Translations under genes and position numbers: made by a program | In this document: in pieces, positions 41,279 to 55,296 of the stretch | Layout of the letters: the number at the start of each line of letters is the position of its first letter | Numbering within the stretch: position 1 is the stretch's first letter | Source: Nonlabens ulvanivorans | GTDB taxonomy: Bacteria > Bacteroidota > Bacteroidia > Flavobacteriales > Flavobacteriaceae | Reading direction: 5' to 3' | Assembly (NCBI RefSeq): GCF_000755285.1 | Contig: NZ_BBMK01000003.1 | Coordinates: 186,001 to 250,000 of the forward strand | Length of the DNA stretch: 64,000 bases | Notes under the pieces: model-generated | What the model was told of the DNA's origin: nothing | The model's input: the letters and a program-made list of their open reading frames with translations, nothing else | Databases searched by the model: none

Positions 41279-41803
41279 ATGTACCAAAAATATAAAAACG
41301 TAGAATTAGTAAAACCTAGTGGACTTGATCTTAAAGATCGTTTAGTAGGTGTTCAGCGTGTTACTAAGGTAACAAAAGGTGGACGTGCTTTTGGATTTTC
41401 AGCGATTGTCGTTGTAGGTGATGAAAGTGGAGTTGTTGGACATGGTTTAGGTAAGTCTAAAGAAGTTTCTGAAGCGATTTCCAAGGCTGTTGAAGATGCT
41501 AAGAAGAATTTGGTAAGAATACCTCTTGTCAAAGGTTCAATTCCTCATGAACAAAAGGGGAAATTTGGTGGGGCCAGAGTTTTGTTAATTCCTGCTGCTA
41601 CTGGTACTGGAGTTATTGCTGGTGGTGCTATCCGTGCGGTCCTGGAGGCTGTTGGAGTTCATGATGTTCTTTCCAAAAATCAAGGATCTTCTAATCCTCA
41701 TAATGTTGTAAAAGCAACTTTTGATGCATTATTACAATTACGTAGCGCTCATACGGTTGCAAAACAAAGAGGTGTTTCTTTAGATAAAGTATTTAACGGT
41801 TAA
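41279..41803 (+). CDS. rpsE: 30S ribosomal protein S5, 174 aa
   Basis: mRNA entry helicase region. [38 protein letters not shown], and [20 protein letters not shown] are typical. It contains two four-G runs at 41558-41573 that have not become seven G, showing that not every GGGG is affected. Confidence 0.98.
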   Translation: MYQKYKNVELVKPSGLDLKDRLVGVQRVTKVTKGGRAFGFSAIVVVGDESGVVGHGLGKSKEVSEAISKAVEDAKKNLVRIPLVKGSIPHEQKGKFGGARVLLIPAATGTGVIAGGAIRAVLEAVGVHDVLSKNQGSSNPHNVVKATFDALLQLRSAHTVAKQRGVSLDKVFNG

Positions 41804-41813
41804 TCACACGATA

Positions 41814-41996
41814 ATGGCAAAGTTAAAAATAAAAAAAGTACGTAGTGCAATTAAGAGACCGTTAAGACAAAAGCGTACGCTTGAAGCTTTAGGTTTACGT
41901 AAGATAAATCAGGTTGTAGAGCATGATGATACTCCGGTTATTCAGGGGGGGATGATTGCAAAAGTTGAACATTTAGTCTCCGTTGAGAAGGCTTAA
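41814..41996 (+). CDS. rpmD: 50S ribosomal protein L30, 60 aa
   Basis: Small 23S rRNA binder. KIKKVRSAIKRPLRQKRTL and LGLRKINQVVEHDDTPVIQG. The family reads RGMI or QGMI at the end of this loop; here QGGMI, because of a seven-G run at 41945-41951. Confidence 0.97.
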   Translation: MAKLKIKKVRSAIKRPLRQKRTLEALGLRKINQVVEHDDTPVIQGGMIAKVEHLVSVEKA

Positions 41997-42007
41997 AAAG
42001 ATAATAA

Positions 42008-42460
42008 ATGAGTTTAAATAATCTTAAACCTGCTGCAGGTTCAGTTAAAAAGTCTGCCAAGATCATAGGTCGTGGTCAAGGTTCTGGTAAAGGTGGTACA
42101 GCAACACGTGGACACAAAGGTGCAAAATCACGTTCTGGTTATTCAAAGAAAATTGGTTTTGAAGGTGGTCAGATGCCTTTACAGAGACGTGTTCCTAAGT
42201 TTGGTTTTACAAATATCAATCGTAAGGAATATGCTGGTGTTAACATTGATGTAATACAGGCATACGTAGACGAAGGTCGTTTGACTGACGTAATTACTAT
42301 TGATAACTTAATAGAAGAACGTTTAGTTGATAAAAATGATTTAGTTAAGATATTAGGTCGCGGTGAGTTAAAGGCTACTATTAATGTTAGTGCTCATAAG
42401 TTTACAGCAACTGCTAAGGCTGCTATAGAAAAAGCAGGTGGTCAAGCGCTAACCTTATAA
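42008..42460 (+). CDS. rplO: 50S ribosomal protein L15, 150 aa
   Basis: Late assembly protein. [41 protein letters not shown] and [18 protein letters not shown] are diagnostic. Nine bases before secY. Confidence 0.98.
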   Translation: MSLNNLKPAAGSVKKSAKIIGRGQGSGKGGTATRGHKGAKSRSGYSKKIGFEGGQMPLQRRVPKFGFTNINRKEYAGVNIDVIQAYVDEGRLTDVITIDNLIEERLVDKNDLVKILGRGELKATINVSAHKFTATAKAAIEKAGGQALTL

Positions 42461-42469
42461 TCTTAATCA

Positions 42470-43807
42470 ATGAAGTTTATAGAAACATTAAAAAATATTT
42501 GGAATATTGATGAGCTGAAAGATCGTATTATTATGACTTTCAGTTTACTTCTTGTTTATCGATTTGGTGCGCAAGTAGTGCTTCCTGGGATAGATTCGAG
42601 TAAACTAGCTAGTTTCTCAGAAAATTTTGAGGGTGGTGGTATAGGTTTTGTGCTCAACGCCTTTACGGGTGGTGCTTTTTCCAATGCATCAGTGTTTGCC
42701 CTAGGTATTATGCCTTATATATCCGCCAGTATTGTTGTACAATTAATGGGAATTGCGATTCCTTATTTGCAGAAGCTTCAGAAAGAAGGTGCTAGTGGTC
42801 AAAAGAAAATTAATCAAATTACAAGATGGTTAACAATTGGTATTTGTTTAATTCAAGCGCCAAGTTATCTTTTAAGTCTAGGTACATTAGGAGTTCCTAG
42901 TGATGCTTACTTAATGCCTGATAACATGAATTTATTTCTTGTTAGTAGTACTATCATTTTAGTTACTGGTTGTGTTTTTGCAATGTGGCTGGGTGAAAAG
43001 ATTACTGATAAGGGTATAGGTAATGGTATATCACTTTTAATAATGGTCGGTATTATCGCAACACTTCCTCAAGCTTTTGTTCAAGAGTTTGCAGCTAGAG
43101 TTACTGGTACTGGTGGTGTAATGTTGGTTTTAGTAGAGTTGTTAGTTTGGTTTGTTGTTATTCTTCTTTGTATTATGTTGGTTATGGCTGTTCGTAAGAT
43201 ACCGGTTCAGTATGCTAGAAGAGCTGCTTCAGGAGGTTATGAAAAGAATGAGCAAGGTTCTAGACAATTTATTCCATTAAAACTTAATGCATCTGGTGTT
43301 ATGCCGATAATCTTTGCTCAGGCGATAATGTTTGTTCCTGCGGCGTTAGGTCAATTGGATACTTCTTGGGCTACAACAGTTCAAACAGCTTTTGGTGATA
43401 TTTTTGGTTTTTGGTATAATTTAGTTTTTGCTCTTTTAATTATAATATTTACTTATTTTTACACGGCAATTACAGTGCCTACGAACAAGATGGCTGATGA
43501 TTTGAAGCGAAATGGTGGTTTTATTGCTGGTATTAGACCTGGTACTGAAACTGCTGATTATTTGGATAAGATTATGTCTCAAATTACTTTGCCGGGATCT
43601 ATATTTTTAGCACTAGTAGCAATATTTCCAGCTTTTGTTTCTTTAATGGGTGTAACTCAGCAATGGGCTTTATTTTATGGAGGAACATCACTACTGATTA
43701 TGGTAGGAGTAGCAATCGATACAATGCAACAAATAAATTCATACTTGTTAAATCGTCATTATGATGGTTTGATTAAGACAGGTAAAAATAGAAAAGCGGT
43801 AGCATAA
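42470..43807 (+). CDS. secY: Protein translocase subunit SecY, 445 aa
   Basis: Channel subunit of the Sec translocon, ten membrane helices in the usual pattern. N-terminal [22 protein letters not shown], plug region, [12 protein letters not shown], and [12 protein letters not shown]; cytoplasmic loop [12 protein letters not shown] and late [15 protein letters not shown] are typical. Ends in TAATGG, sharing a base with infA. No adk or map gene between secY and infA. Confidence 0.98.
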   Translation: MKFIETLKNIWNIDELKDRIIMTFSLLLVYRFGAQVVLPGIDSSKLASFSENFEGGGIGFVLNAFTGGAFSNASVFALGIMPYISASIVVQLMGIAIPYLQKLQKEGASGQKKINQITRWLTIGICLIQAPSYLLSLGTLGVPSDAYLMPDNMNLFLVSSTIILVTGCVFAMWLGEKITDKGIGNGISLLIMVGIIATLPQAFVQEFAARVTGTGGVMLVLVELLVWFVVILLCIMLVMAVRKIPVQYARRAASGGYEKNEQGSRQFIPLKLNASGVMPIIFAQAIMFVPAALGQLDTSWATTVQTAFGDIFGFWYNLVFALLIIIFTYFYTAITVPTNKMADDLKRNGGFIAGIRPGTETADYLDKIMSQITLPGSIFLALVAIFPAFVSLMGVTQQWALFYGGTSLLIMVGVAIDTMQQINSYLLNRHYDGLIKTGKNRKAVA

Positions 43808-44022
43808 TGGCAAAACAGTCGGCAATAGAACAAGACGGTTCCATTATAGAAGCATTGTCTAACGCAATGTTTAGGGTAGAATTAGAAAACGGGCACGTTG
43901 TAACTGCACACATATCTGGAAAGATGCGTATGCACTACATTAAGTTGCTTCCAGGAGATAAAGTAAAATTAGAAATGAGTCCTTACGATTTAACGAAAGC
44001 AAGGATCACTTATAGGTACTAA
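43807..44022 (+). CDS. infA: Translation initiation factor IF-1, 71 aa
   Basis: OB-fold factor that blocks the A site during initiation. [30 protein letters not shown] in two parts, and [22 protein letters not shown], in two parts, are typical. Directly coupled to secY. Confidence 0.98.
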   Translation: MAKQSAIEQDGSIIEALSNAMFRVELENGHVVTAHISGKMRMHYIKLLPGDKVKLEMSPYDLTKARITYRY

Positions 44023-44023
44023 T

Positions 44024-44140
44024 ATGAAAGTAAGAGCATCGATTAAAAAGAGAAGTGCTGATTGTAAAATTGTACGCCGTAAAGGTCGTCTTTATGTAAT
44101 CAACAAAAAGAATCCAAAATTTAAACAAAGACAAGGTTAA
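44024..44140 (+). CDS. rpmJ: 50S ribosomal protein L36, 38 aa
   Basis: Thirty-eight codons from ATG 44024: [19 protein letters not shown] continuing to a [10 protein letters not shown] end. The zinc ligands of the classical form are partly missing: only one Cys (C14) is visible and the usual CxxC...C/H set is not complete, so this is the zinc-free type common in Bacteroidota. One base after infA, 3 bases before rpsM. Confidence 0.96.
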   Translation: MKVRASIKKRSADCKIVRRKGRLYVINKKNPKFKQRQG

Positions 44141-44143
44141 GCT

Positions 44144-44517
44144 ATGGCTAGAATTGCAGGGTAGATATACCTAAAAACAAACGTGGAGAAGTCTCATTGA
44201 CTTACATATACGGTATCGGACGTAATCGTGCAAAACAAGTTCTTATTGATACAGGTGTTGGCTTAGATAAAAAGGTGACGGATTGGAATGATGATGAAAT
44301 TGGTAAGATACGTGCAGCCATTGGTGAGTTCACTATTGAAGGTGAATTAAGATCTGAGACACAGCTTAATATTAAGCGTCTGATGGATATTGGTTGCTAT
44401 CGTGGTATTCGTCATAGATCTGGACTTCCTTTAAGAGGTCAGAGAACTAAGAATAACTCACGTACTCGTAAAGGTAAACGTAAGACTGTTGCTAACAAGA
44501 AAAAGGCAACTAAATAA
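44144..44517 (+). CDS. rpsM: 30S ribosomal protein S13 (frame interrupted), 124 aa
   Basis: Head protein contacting L5. Starts ATG GCT AGA ATT GCA and meets TAG after GGG at 44159-44161. With four G the frame reads [21 protein letters not shown] in two parts and continues to [18 protein letters not shown] and the KKKATK end, 124 residues. The GGGG here was shortened to GGG, the opposite of the seven-G sites. A true loss of S13 is not credible. Confidence 0.97.
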
Positions 44518-44529
44518 TAAGTAATTGAT

Positions 44530-44919
44530 ATGGCAAAGTCTAAAACAGTATCAAAAAAGCGTAAAGTAATCGTTGAGTCAGTTGGTGAAGTTCATATTTC
44601 ATCATCCTTCAATAATATTTTGGTTTCTTTGACAAATAAAAAAGGAGAAGTTATTTCATGGTCATCTGCAGGTAAGATGGGTTTCCGTGGATCTAAGAAA
44701 AACACTCCTTATGCGGCTCAATTAGCTGCTGAAGATGCATCTAAAGTTGCACATGAGGCCGGTTTGCGTAAAGTGAAAGCTTACGTTAAAGGTCCTGGTA
44801 ATGGTCGTGAAAGTGCTATTCGTAGCATTCACAATTCTGGTATTGAAGTAACTGAAATTATTGATGTTACTCCATTGCCACACAACGGTTGTCGTCCTCC
44901 TAAGCGTCGTAGAGTATAA
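44530..44919 (+). CDS. rpsK: 30S ribosomal protein S11, 129 aa
   Basis: Platform protein. [41 protein letters not shown], and the C-terminal [18 protein letters not shown] are diagnostic. Confidence 0.98.
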   Translation: MAKSKTVSKKRKVIVESVGEVHISSSFNNILVSLTNKKGEVISWSSAGKMGFRGSKKNTPYAAQLAAEDASKVAHEAGLRKVKAYVKGPGNGRESAIRSIHNSGIEVTEIIDVTPLPHNGCRPPKRRRV

Positions 44920-44934
44920 TTAATTATTAATAAC

Positions 44935-44988
44935 GAATGATTGTTTGGCTGTCGAAGGATATTGACCTGAATTCACAGTACATCATTC
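44935..44988 (+). other. Possible rpsD leader structure
   Basis: In the 84-base gap before rpsD, GAATGAT (44935-44941) can pair with ATCATTC (44982-44988), enclosing a 40-base loop with a small inner GG/CC pair. In several bacteria S4 binds its own leader. Weak evidence, based on position and one 7-bp stem. Confidence 0.3.
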
Positions 44989-45003
44989 AATAAATTTTGT
45001 AAA

Positions 45004-45609
45004 ATGGCAAGATATAGAGGTCCTAAGGCAAAAATTGCACGTCGATTCAGAGAACCAATTTTTGGCCCTAGTAAAGCTTTGGAGAAGAAAAATTATCCTC
45101 CAGGTATGCATGGTAACGCGAGACGCCGTGGTAAAGAATCTGAGTATGCGGTTCAGCTTAAAGAAAAGCAGAAAGCAAAGTATACTTATGGAGTGCTAGA
45201 GAAGCAATTCCGTTTAATGTTTGAAAAAGCTGTTCGTAGTACTGGTATTACGGGTGAAGTTCTTCTTCAGTTATGTGAATCTCGTTTAGATAACGTTGTT
45301 TACAGAATGGGAGTTGCAAAAACTCGTCGTGGTGCACGTCAGTTAGTTTCACATAGACATATGACCGTTAATGGAGAGTTGGTGAATATACCTTCTTATC
45401 AATTAAAGCCAGGTGATGTTGTTGCTGTACGTGAAAAATCTAAATCTTTAAGTGCGATAGATCAATCTTTATCTAGTAATGAGCATGTTTACGATTTTAT
45501 TACGTTTAATAAAGCGAGCATGTCTGGAACTTTCGTTAGTGTACCTGAAAGAATGCAAATTCCTGAAAACATTAAAGAACAGTTGATCGTTGAATTGTAC
45601 TCTAAATAA
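45004..45609 (+). CDS. rpsD: 30S ribosomal protein S4, 201 aa
   Basis: 16S rRNA assembly initiator. [21 protein letters not shown], the S4 domain [35 protein letters not shown] in two parts, and [11 protein letters not shown] are typical. No CxxC zinc motif at the N-terminus. The 84-base gap before it is the longest among the alpha genes. Confidence 0.98.
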   Translation: MARYRGPKAKIARRFREPIFGPSKALEKKNYPPGMHGNARRRGKESEYAVQLKEKQKAKYTYGVLEKQFRLMFEKAVRSTGITGEVLLQLCESRLDNVVYRMGVAKTRRGARQLVSHRHMTVNGELVNIPSYQLKPGDVVAVREKSKSLSAIDQSLSSNEHVYDFITFNKASMSGTFVSVPERMQIPENIKEQLIVELYSK

Positions 45610-45632
45610 TAATTAATCCACAAAGTAATCTT

Positions 45633-46625
45633 ATGGCAATATTAAATTTCCAAAAGCCGGATAAAGTAATCATGATTGATTCTACTGATTTTGAAGGTAA
45701 ATTCGAATTCAGACCTTTAGAGCCAGGATATGGTCTTACTGTGGGAAATGCTCTTCGTAGAGTATTACTTTCATCACTTGAAGGGTTTGCTATTACTTCT
45801 ATTCGTATAGAAGGTGTGGATCATGAATTTTCTACAATCGAAGGTGTAGTCGAAGATGTTACTGAAATTATTTTGAATTTCAAACAAATTAGATTTAGAC
45901 GTCAGATTGATGAGGTTGATAGTGAGGTAGTAAATGTTTCTTTCTCTGGGAAAGATACTTTTACCGCTGGTGATATGCAGAAATATATATCAGGTTTTCA
46001 AGTATTAAATCCTGAAATGGTTATCTGCAATACAGAATCTTCTGTTAGTCTTAACTTAGAACTTACAATAGAGAAGGGTAGAGGATATGTTCCTGCTGAA
46101 GAGAATAAAAATCCAAATGCTGCTATTGGTACAATAGCTATCGATTCTATTTTCACTCCTATTAAGAACGTTAAGTATAGTATCGAAAACTATCGTGTAG
46201 AACAAAAAACTGATTACGAAAAATTAGTCTTTGAAATTTCTACAGATGGTAGTATTCACCCAAAGCAGGCTTTAACCGAGGCTGCTAAAACACTTATCCA
46301 TCACTTCATGTTGTTCTCTGATGAGCGAATTACTCTTGAAGCTGATGAGATTGCTCAAACAGAGACTTATGATGAAGAGAGCCTTCACATGAGACAACTG
46401 CTTAAGACAAAACTTGTAGATATGGAACTTTCTGTACGTGCATTAAATTGTCTAAAAGCTGCTGAAGTTGAAACACTAGGTGATTTAGTTTCTTACAATA
46501 AGAACGATTTGATGAAATTCAGAAACTTCGGTAAGAAATCTTTAACTGAACTTGAAGAACTAGTGAATGTTAAAGGACTAAACTTCGGTATGGATTTATC
46601 AAAATATAAACTTGACCGTGACTAG
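45633..46625 (+). CDS. rpoA: DNA-directed RNA polymerase subunit alpha, 330 aa
   Basis: Assembles the polymerase core; the C-terminal domain contacts UP elements and activators. N-terminal domain with [23 protein letters not shown], linker, and CTD with [21 protein letters not shown] and KNFGKKS-type segment [15 protein letters not shown]. Between rpsD and rplQ as usual. Confidence 0.98.
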   Translation: MAILNFQKPDKVIMIDSTDFEGKFEFRPLEPGYGLTVGNALRRVLLSSLEGFAITSIRIEGVDHEFSTIEGVVEDVTEIILNFKQIRFRRQIDEVDSEVVNVSFSGKDTFTAGDMQKYISGFQVLNPEMVICNTESSVSLNLELTIEKGRGYVPAEENKNPNAAIGTIAIDSIFTPIKNVKYSIENYRVEQKTDYEKLVFEISTDGSIHPKQALTEAAKTLIHHFMLFSDERITLEADEIAQTETYDEESLHMRQLLKTKLVDMELSVRALNCLKAAEVETLGDLVSYNKNDLMKFRNFGKKSLTELEELVNVKGLNFGMDLSKYKLDRD

Positions 46626-46653
46626 TTGACGCTAGTTAAAGAAACAAAATAAG

Positions 46654-47127
46654 ATGAGACACGGAAAGAAATTTAATCATTTAGGTAGAAAGACGGCACA
46701 CCGTAAGGCGATGTTGGCAAATATGGCTTGTTCATTAATTGAGCATAAGCGTATTAATACTACTGTAGCAAAGGCTAAAGCTGTAAAGCAGTTCGTTGAG
46801 CCATTAATTACTAAATCTAAAGAAGATACAACTCACAATCGCCGTTTAGTATTTGCTAAACTTAGAAGTAAAGAAGCTGTTACTGAATTATTCAGAGACG
46901 TTTCTTCTAAGGTAGCTGATCGTCCAGGTGGATACACACGTATCATTAAGATGGGTAATCGTTTAGGAGATAATGCTGATATGGCAATGATAGAGCTTGT
47001 AGATTTCAATGAAATCTATAGCCCTAACGAAGGAAAGAAGAAAAATACAAGACGTAGTCGTCGTGGTAAATCTTCTACCGCTGCACCAGTTGAAACTTCA
47101 ACAGACAATACTAATGAAGAAGAGTAA
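46654..47127 (+). CDS. rplQ: 50S ribosomal protein L17, 157 aa
   Basis: Exit-side protein. [21 protein letters not shown] and [15 protein letters not shown] segment ([20 protein letters not shown]). The last ~40 residues form a basic, then acidic tail ([12 protein letters not shown] ... TNEEE), longer than in E. coli. Last gene of the ribosomal run, followed by a terminator. Confidence 0.97.
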   Translation: MRHGKKFNHLGRKTAHRKAMLANMACSLIEHKRINTTVAKAKAVKQFVEPLITKSKEDTTHNRRLVFAKLRSKEAVTELFRDVSSKVADRPGGYTRIIKMGNRLGDNADMAMIELVDFNEIYSPNEGKKKNTRRSRRGKSSTAAPVETSTDNTNEEE

Positions 47128-47150
47128 AATCTTTGATAATATGTAGATAA

Positions 47151-47186
47151 AAGGATCAATGCTTTCGCATTGGTCCTTTTTTTTTG
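47151..47186 (+). terminator. Rho-independent terminator after rplQ
   Basis: AAGGATCAATGC pairs with GCATTGGTCCTT (one G-T) around a TTTC loop, followed by nine T. Ends the translation operon. Confidence 0.88.
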
Positions 47187-47213
47187 AATTATTTTTGAAA
47201 AACAATTTCTATT

Positions 47214-49623
<2,410 letters not shown>

Positions 49624-49635
49624 GTTAATTCCTAG

Positions 49636-49655
49636 TTCGCTTTCGCGAAAGCGAA
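49636..49655. repeat. Dispersed palindrome, exact, extended to 20 bp, after eno
   Basis: TTCGCTTTCGCGAAAGCGAA: the 16-bp consensus (49638-49653) with two more paired bases on each side. Intergenic, 12 bases after eno and before the terminator. Confidence 0.92.
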
Positions 49656-49659
49656 TATT

Positions 49660-49692
49660 TAAAAGCCACTTATGATTATAAGTGGCTTTTTT
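49660..49692 (+). terminator. Rho-independent terminator after eno
   Basis: AAAAGCCACTTAT pairs with ATAAGTGGCTTTT around a short loop, followed by T residues. Confidence 0.88.
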
Positions 49693-49795
49693 ATCGATTA
49701 ACTACGTTTTATTTCTTTAAAAACCATTTTTATCGATAAATGTTGTTTTTATCGTTTTTGTGTCGGATACTTGCGCTTCCCAAAAACGATTAAAC

Positions 49796-52700
49796 ATGAA
49801 AAAACTAGTACTTATTTTAGCATTTCTTTCTATGTCATTGTCTTTTAGTCAAGGCGTGATATGGGAAAACTTCTCTAAAGATGGTTTGCCATCCCTAACA
49901 GATGCTCAAAGGCCTGTTCAGCCTTCAGCTTATGATTTATACCATATAAATCCTGATGTTTTAGTTCAAAGGTTAGCAGGCGCTGTTGATAGATTCTCCG
50001 ATGGCCCATCTATTGCCGTCGATTTTCCAATAGGAAATGATCAATTTGAGACTTTTAATGTCTATGATGCCGGTGCAATTGAGTCTCAGTTAATGACTGA
50101 TTTTCCTAATATCCATTCTTACTACGGTTATTCTGACACATCCCTTAATAAAATATATTTTACTATCACTCCTCAAGGATTCAGAGGTATTATTACCGGT
50201 GAAAGTATTCTTTATATGGATCCTTTTTCAAAAGTTACACCAGATGATATCATGGTGTACAACCGTCGTGACTTAGTGCGTACGGATTTAAGTTTTGAAT
50301 GTCATACGGATGAATTAGCAAATAATGCTAATATGCCAGAAATAAGCGAGGTTCAAACTAAGGCTTTTAGAGACTTGACTTTTAAAACATATCAAATAGC
50401 AATAGCAACGACATCAGAGTATACATCTTACCACGATGACGGCGATGCAGCCAATGGAGATGCAAGAGCAGATGCACTTGCTGCAATAATTGTTACTCTA
50501 GCACGTGTCAATAGTGTTTATGAGCAAGAAATGTCTATCAGATTTACCTTAGTTGCAAATAATGATAGGTTGATTTATTTTAATGATCAAAATAATCAAG
50601 GATTTGCAGATCCATATGATAATTACAGCGGTTCTCAAATGTTAGGAGAAAACACTAGTAATATTAACAATAGAATAGGGACTGCTAGTTATGATATAGG
50701 TCATGTCTTTTCTACCGGTGGTGGTGGAATTGCAGGTCAAAGTCCTTGTGCAAGTACTAAAGGACAAGGAGTTACGGGAATTGTGACACCAGAGTTCGAT
50801 CCTTTTGATATCGATTATGTATGTCATGAAATAGGTCACCAGTTTAGTGCAGCACACACTTTCTATAACGGTTGTTTGGTGGTTCACCATCGTCTTCACC
50901 ATATGAATCTGGTAGCGCTAGTACTATCATGGGATATGCTGGTATATGTGCGCCTAATGTTCAAGAAAATAGTGATGCTTATTTTCATTTAATTAGTCTA
51001 TTTCAGATGCAAGGTAATTCTGATGGGGGGACATGTGTGATACTGAAATCGATTTGACGTTAAACGGTAATCTTACAGCTCCAGCTGCGGTAAATGATGG
51101 GGGGGCTAAAACTATTCCTAGATCTACTCCTTTTAAACTGACAGCTAGTTCTTCAACAGCTCCAGATTCTGGCGAGATTTATACTTATAATTGGGAACAA
51201 CTGGATACAGGAATGGCAGCAGATACTGGTGCAACACAGCCTCCATTGCCTACTAACTCAACTGGTCCTATGTTTAGGTCTAAGTTTGCAACGACTAGTC
51301 CTACTAGATATTTTCCTAATCTTGATGACTTGGTAAATGGTGTAGATCCAACTTGGGGAAACTTTACCTAGTGTTGAGAGAGATATGAGATTCTTTTGTA
51401 CGATTAGAGATAACAACCCTAATGGTGGACAAACTGATTATACTGGTCTTACTATAACTGTAGGAGCAAATGGACCGGTAGAGGTTAATGCGCCTAATGG
51501 AGGCGAGACATGGTATGAAGGTGAAAGTAGAACAATATTATGGGCTGTAAATGGAACTAATTCTTTAACTTATGCAACACAAGTTAAAATATCTCTTTCT
51601 TTAGATGGAGGATATACGTACCCAATAGTTCTTGTTAACAGTACTGCAAATGATGGAAGCCATACTTTAAACTTACCTACTGGAATTAAAACGAGTCAAG
51701 CTCGTATAATGGTAGAAGCAGTTGGTAACTACTTCTTCAATATATCAGAGAACGATTTTGAAATTAAAGAAGGGACATTTGAATTATCAGCACCATCGGT
51801 TGATATCTCTACATGTCAGCCTTCAGATGCAAGTTTTAGTTTTAATTATAATGCAGCACCTGGATTTAATGAAGTAGTAACATTTAGTGCCTTACAATTA
51901 CCATCTGGACTTATAGCATCTTTCAGTCCTTCTTCTACATCAAGCTCAACAGCGGTAAATGTAGTGGTTACAGGAACAGACCAAGTAGACGCTGATTTAT
52001 ATAACTTTAGAGTAGTTGCGACTGCAAACTCTGCTACCATTGATGAAGAGTTCAACTTAAAAGTATTTGATAACAGTGTAGGCGAGGTTGTTATTTTATC
52101 ACCACTAAATGGTGCTGGAAATCAAATTGCAAATCCATTATTAGAATGGCAAGACTTACCTAGTGCTTCTAGTTATTTAGTAGAGGTTTCAACAACACCT
52201 AATTTCTCATCAATTGTAGAAAGTGCCACTATAGTAAATGAAACATCATTACAGACAACATTACTTAGTCCATCTCAAATATATTATTGGAGAATAACAC
52301 CTTCAAATGGTTGTTCAACAGGATCAATAGCATCAATAGCCGCATTTCAGACAGCTCAAGATGTTTGTAATGTTTATGATAATGAATATTTTGAAAACAA
52401 TGATAATGTATGGGAAACAGATGTTAATGCAGTGAGTGCACGTGTTAATGTTCCAGATGATATTGAGATTACTAATTTAAGCTTTTACATGCGTGCAGAT
52501 CATAATGATACTGGACATATCAAAATGCAATTAAGTTCTCCGTCAGGCCGTTTTTCAGAGGTGTATAATAGAGAATGTGCTGCCGGTAGAGATTTTGATT
52601 TGATCGTTAGTGATCAAGGTACTGCAGCTTTTGCCTGTAATCCTGGTTATACAGGTGCTTTAACTGGGAATTTAAGACCTGGACAAGCTTTTTCAAGATT

Positions 52701-55026
52701 TAACGGACTAAGTGCTCAAGGAGAATGGGTATTGCTTGCTACAGATAGAACTTCTGGTACTGGTGGTACATTTGATGAATTTAGTGTTACGGTTTGTGGT
52801 AGACTACAATACGTGAATGATATTAATAATAATAGAAATAATTTGTTGACCACCGCTTATGGTGCAACATCCATTATTAATCAAACTCTTTTAAGAACTC
52901 AACAAACAGGTACAACTAACGTAGATATGGTATATGTGGTTACTAGATTGCCTAAACAAGGTGTATTAGAGTTAAGTAGCGTAGCTCTTAATCTAGGAGA
53001 TACCTTCACTCAAGCAGATCTTAATAACGATAGAATTAATTATAATCATAATTCTATAGAACTAGCACTAACTGATAGTTTTGACTTTACCGTTTTAGGT
53101 GACTCTAATACACTAATGAATGCTCAGACATTCAATATATCTATAGAAGAACCTACTTTAATATACGATCTTGGATGGTCTCCTTTTGCTCCTAATTCGG
53201 AGACTGGATCACTTAATGCACAAGTTATAAATGGACTCGCTATTATAGGTGCAGATGCTCAAATTAATAACCTTGAAATCATTGGGAATTCTAACAGCTT
53301 ATTCCTTAACAACGGTTTGACTATTCTTGGAGATCTATCTACAGATGGTTACATAGGTGCTACAGATGGTGAATTGATATTTTCAGGATCTGCTGCGCAG
53401 TCTATTTCAGGAGACGGAATAATTGATATAGGTCGAGTTACAATGACCGGCTCTAATACTATTTCTATTACTGCTGTTATGAATATACATGACATATTAT
53501 CTCCATCAAATGTTACTATAAATACTAATGGGAACATGGTGTTCCGTAGTGATGTAAATGGAACAGCTCAGTTAGATGATGCAAGTGGTGCTACTATTAT
53601 TGGAGTTGTACAAGTAGAGCGATATATTCCAGCAAAAAGAGCTTTTAGGCTAGTAGCGTCTTCTGTAAACTCAACTAATTCAATTTATCAAAATTGGCAA
53701 GAAAACGGATCTACGACAGCAGGATTAGGTACACATATAACTGGATCAAGCACTGGTGCAAATGGATTTGATTTAACAGCATCAGGTAATCCTTCAATGT
53801 TTACCTATGATGCGGTAAATTCTGTATGGGTATCACCACCTAACACAGATGTAAATACGTTGCAAGTAGGTACTGCATATCGTTTAATGGTAAGAGGAGA
53901 TAGAACGGTTGATATTACTCAAAATGCTCCTACAGCTACAAATACAACATTAAGAGCAAAAGGTAATTTACACCTTGGTGACTTTAATACTTCACTTGCC
54001 ACTAGTAATGGAGACTTTGTGATGATTGCAAACCCATATCAAGCAAATGTCGATTTTAAAACAGTCCTTAATGATGTGTCAACGACAGGTGTTAATTTAA
54101 ATTATGCATATTACTGGGATCCTAATTTAAATACTAGAGGTGGATATGCTACCATAGATATGAGCACACTCAATGGAGATCCTGTACCTTTTTCAAGTAA
54201 TGCAAATAAATATTTACAACCTGGACAGTCCATCTTCATTCAGGCTACTGGAGCAACTAATCTTACCTTCAAGGAGTCTCATAAGAAAGTGAGCGAGGAT
54301 TTGAATAATATTTTTAATCAACAGCAAAGTAATTCTAGTATTGTAGTAAGTCTTGTAAATCGCAATACACAGACAATTATAGACCAAACGTTGATGAGAA
54401 TTAATAGCACAAACAATCCTCAAGTAGATCAAAGCGATGCTGTAAAGTTCTATAATCAAGATGAAACTCTTGCCATAGTCAATAATGGAAACCTATTGAG
54501 TATTGATAAAAACATCATGCCAGTTGCAGGAGACCACATTACATTGCTCACAGACCGATTTAGAACCACACAGTATACTATGGATGTCTTCATTGATGGA
54601 TTAGTAAGTGTAAAAGCAATATTGATAGACCATTATACAGCTAGTCGTACAGATCTAGTAGAAGGGTCTAACTCAATTGATTTTGACGTAATACCAGGTG
54701 ACACGGCAAGTAATGATTTAAACAGATTTGAAATCGTTTTTGAGAATGTTACATTAAGTAGTAATGATATAAATCTGCAAGCAGATCTAAGATTATTCCC
54801 TAATCCAGTTAGTAACGGTCAGTTTACGATCCAGAGCGATTTATTAAATGGTAAAGAAGTACAGATAAGTTTATATAATACACTTGGGCAATTGATACAT
54901 GATCAAGAATCTACTTTTAATAACAAGCTTACTGTAAAACCACAAGTACAATTAAGCAGTGGGATGTATCTTGTAAAAGTCTCAACTATTGATGAGAGTG
55001 CAACCATACAGATTATTGTAAATTAA
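49796..55026 (+). CDS. Secreted reprolysin-type metalloprotease with P domain and T9SS tail (three frame breaks), about 1742 aa
   Basis: Signal peptide at residues 1-19 (MKKLVLILAFLSMSLSFSQ). The catalytic domain has the metzincin site HEIGHQFSAAH (HExxHxxxxxH, first His residue 344) and Met-turn STIMGYAGIC. Then fibronectin/Ig-like repeats, a P domain (about 52370-52800, ITNLSFYMRADHNDTGHIKMQL), a cadherin-like/CSPG-like repeat, and a C-terminal type IX sorting domain (LRLFPNPVSNGQFTI ... SGMYLVKV). Breaks: TTT at 50874-50876 (TTTT gives NGCFGGSPSSS), six G at 51025-51030 (four gives SDGDMCDTE), GGGG at 51355-51358 (GGG gives WETLPSVERDMRF). Likely a secreted protease for protein breakdown; substrate not known. 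Confidence 0.88.
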
Positions 55027-55062
55027 TGTTTGAATAAGTTTTTGGGAACTATCAGACAGTTG

Positions 55063-55096
55063 AAACGGCGATCATTTTTGGTCGCCGTTTTGTTTT
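55063..55096 (+). terminator. Rho-independent terminator after the metalloprotease gene
   Basis: AAACGGCGA pairs with TCGCCGTTT around a loop of about 10 bases, followed by TGTTTTG. Confidence 0.85.
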
Positions 55097-55109
55097 GTAA
55101 TTTTAATTA

Positions 55110-55125
55110 CGCTTTCGCGAAAGCG
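55110..55125. repeat. Dispersed palindrome, exact, 14 bases after a terminator
   Basis: CGCTTTCGCGAAAGCG. Intergenic, between the metalloprotease terminator and gltA. Confidence 0.92.
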
Positions 55126-55296
55126 AGTAAAATATTCCCGCCTGACCAGTAATTATCTGACAAATCACACATAATTATCGAAATCGATATAGAAAAGCAA
55201 AATATTTTCTTAAATCTGTTAAATATCTAGTCTCGATTAACGACAACTTAACGGTCTATGTATTATTTTTGAAGTAGTTAAATCCAAAATATAATA

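Noticed and set aside
44144..44517. S13 starting internally at 44197
   Set aside because: The start of the family (MARIAGVDIP) is present upstream once one G is restored.
47190..47197. TATTTTTG as carA promoter
   Set aside because: The only TTG upstream has a 17-base spacer and lies in the terminator stem; not convincing.
55264..55271. TATTTTTG as gltA promoter
   Set aside because: Matches the -7 box but no TTG at the expected distance.
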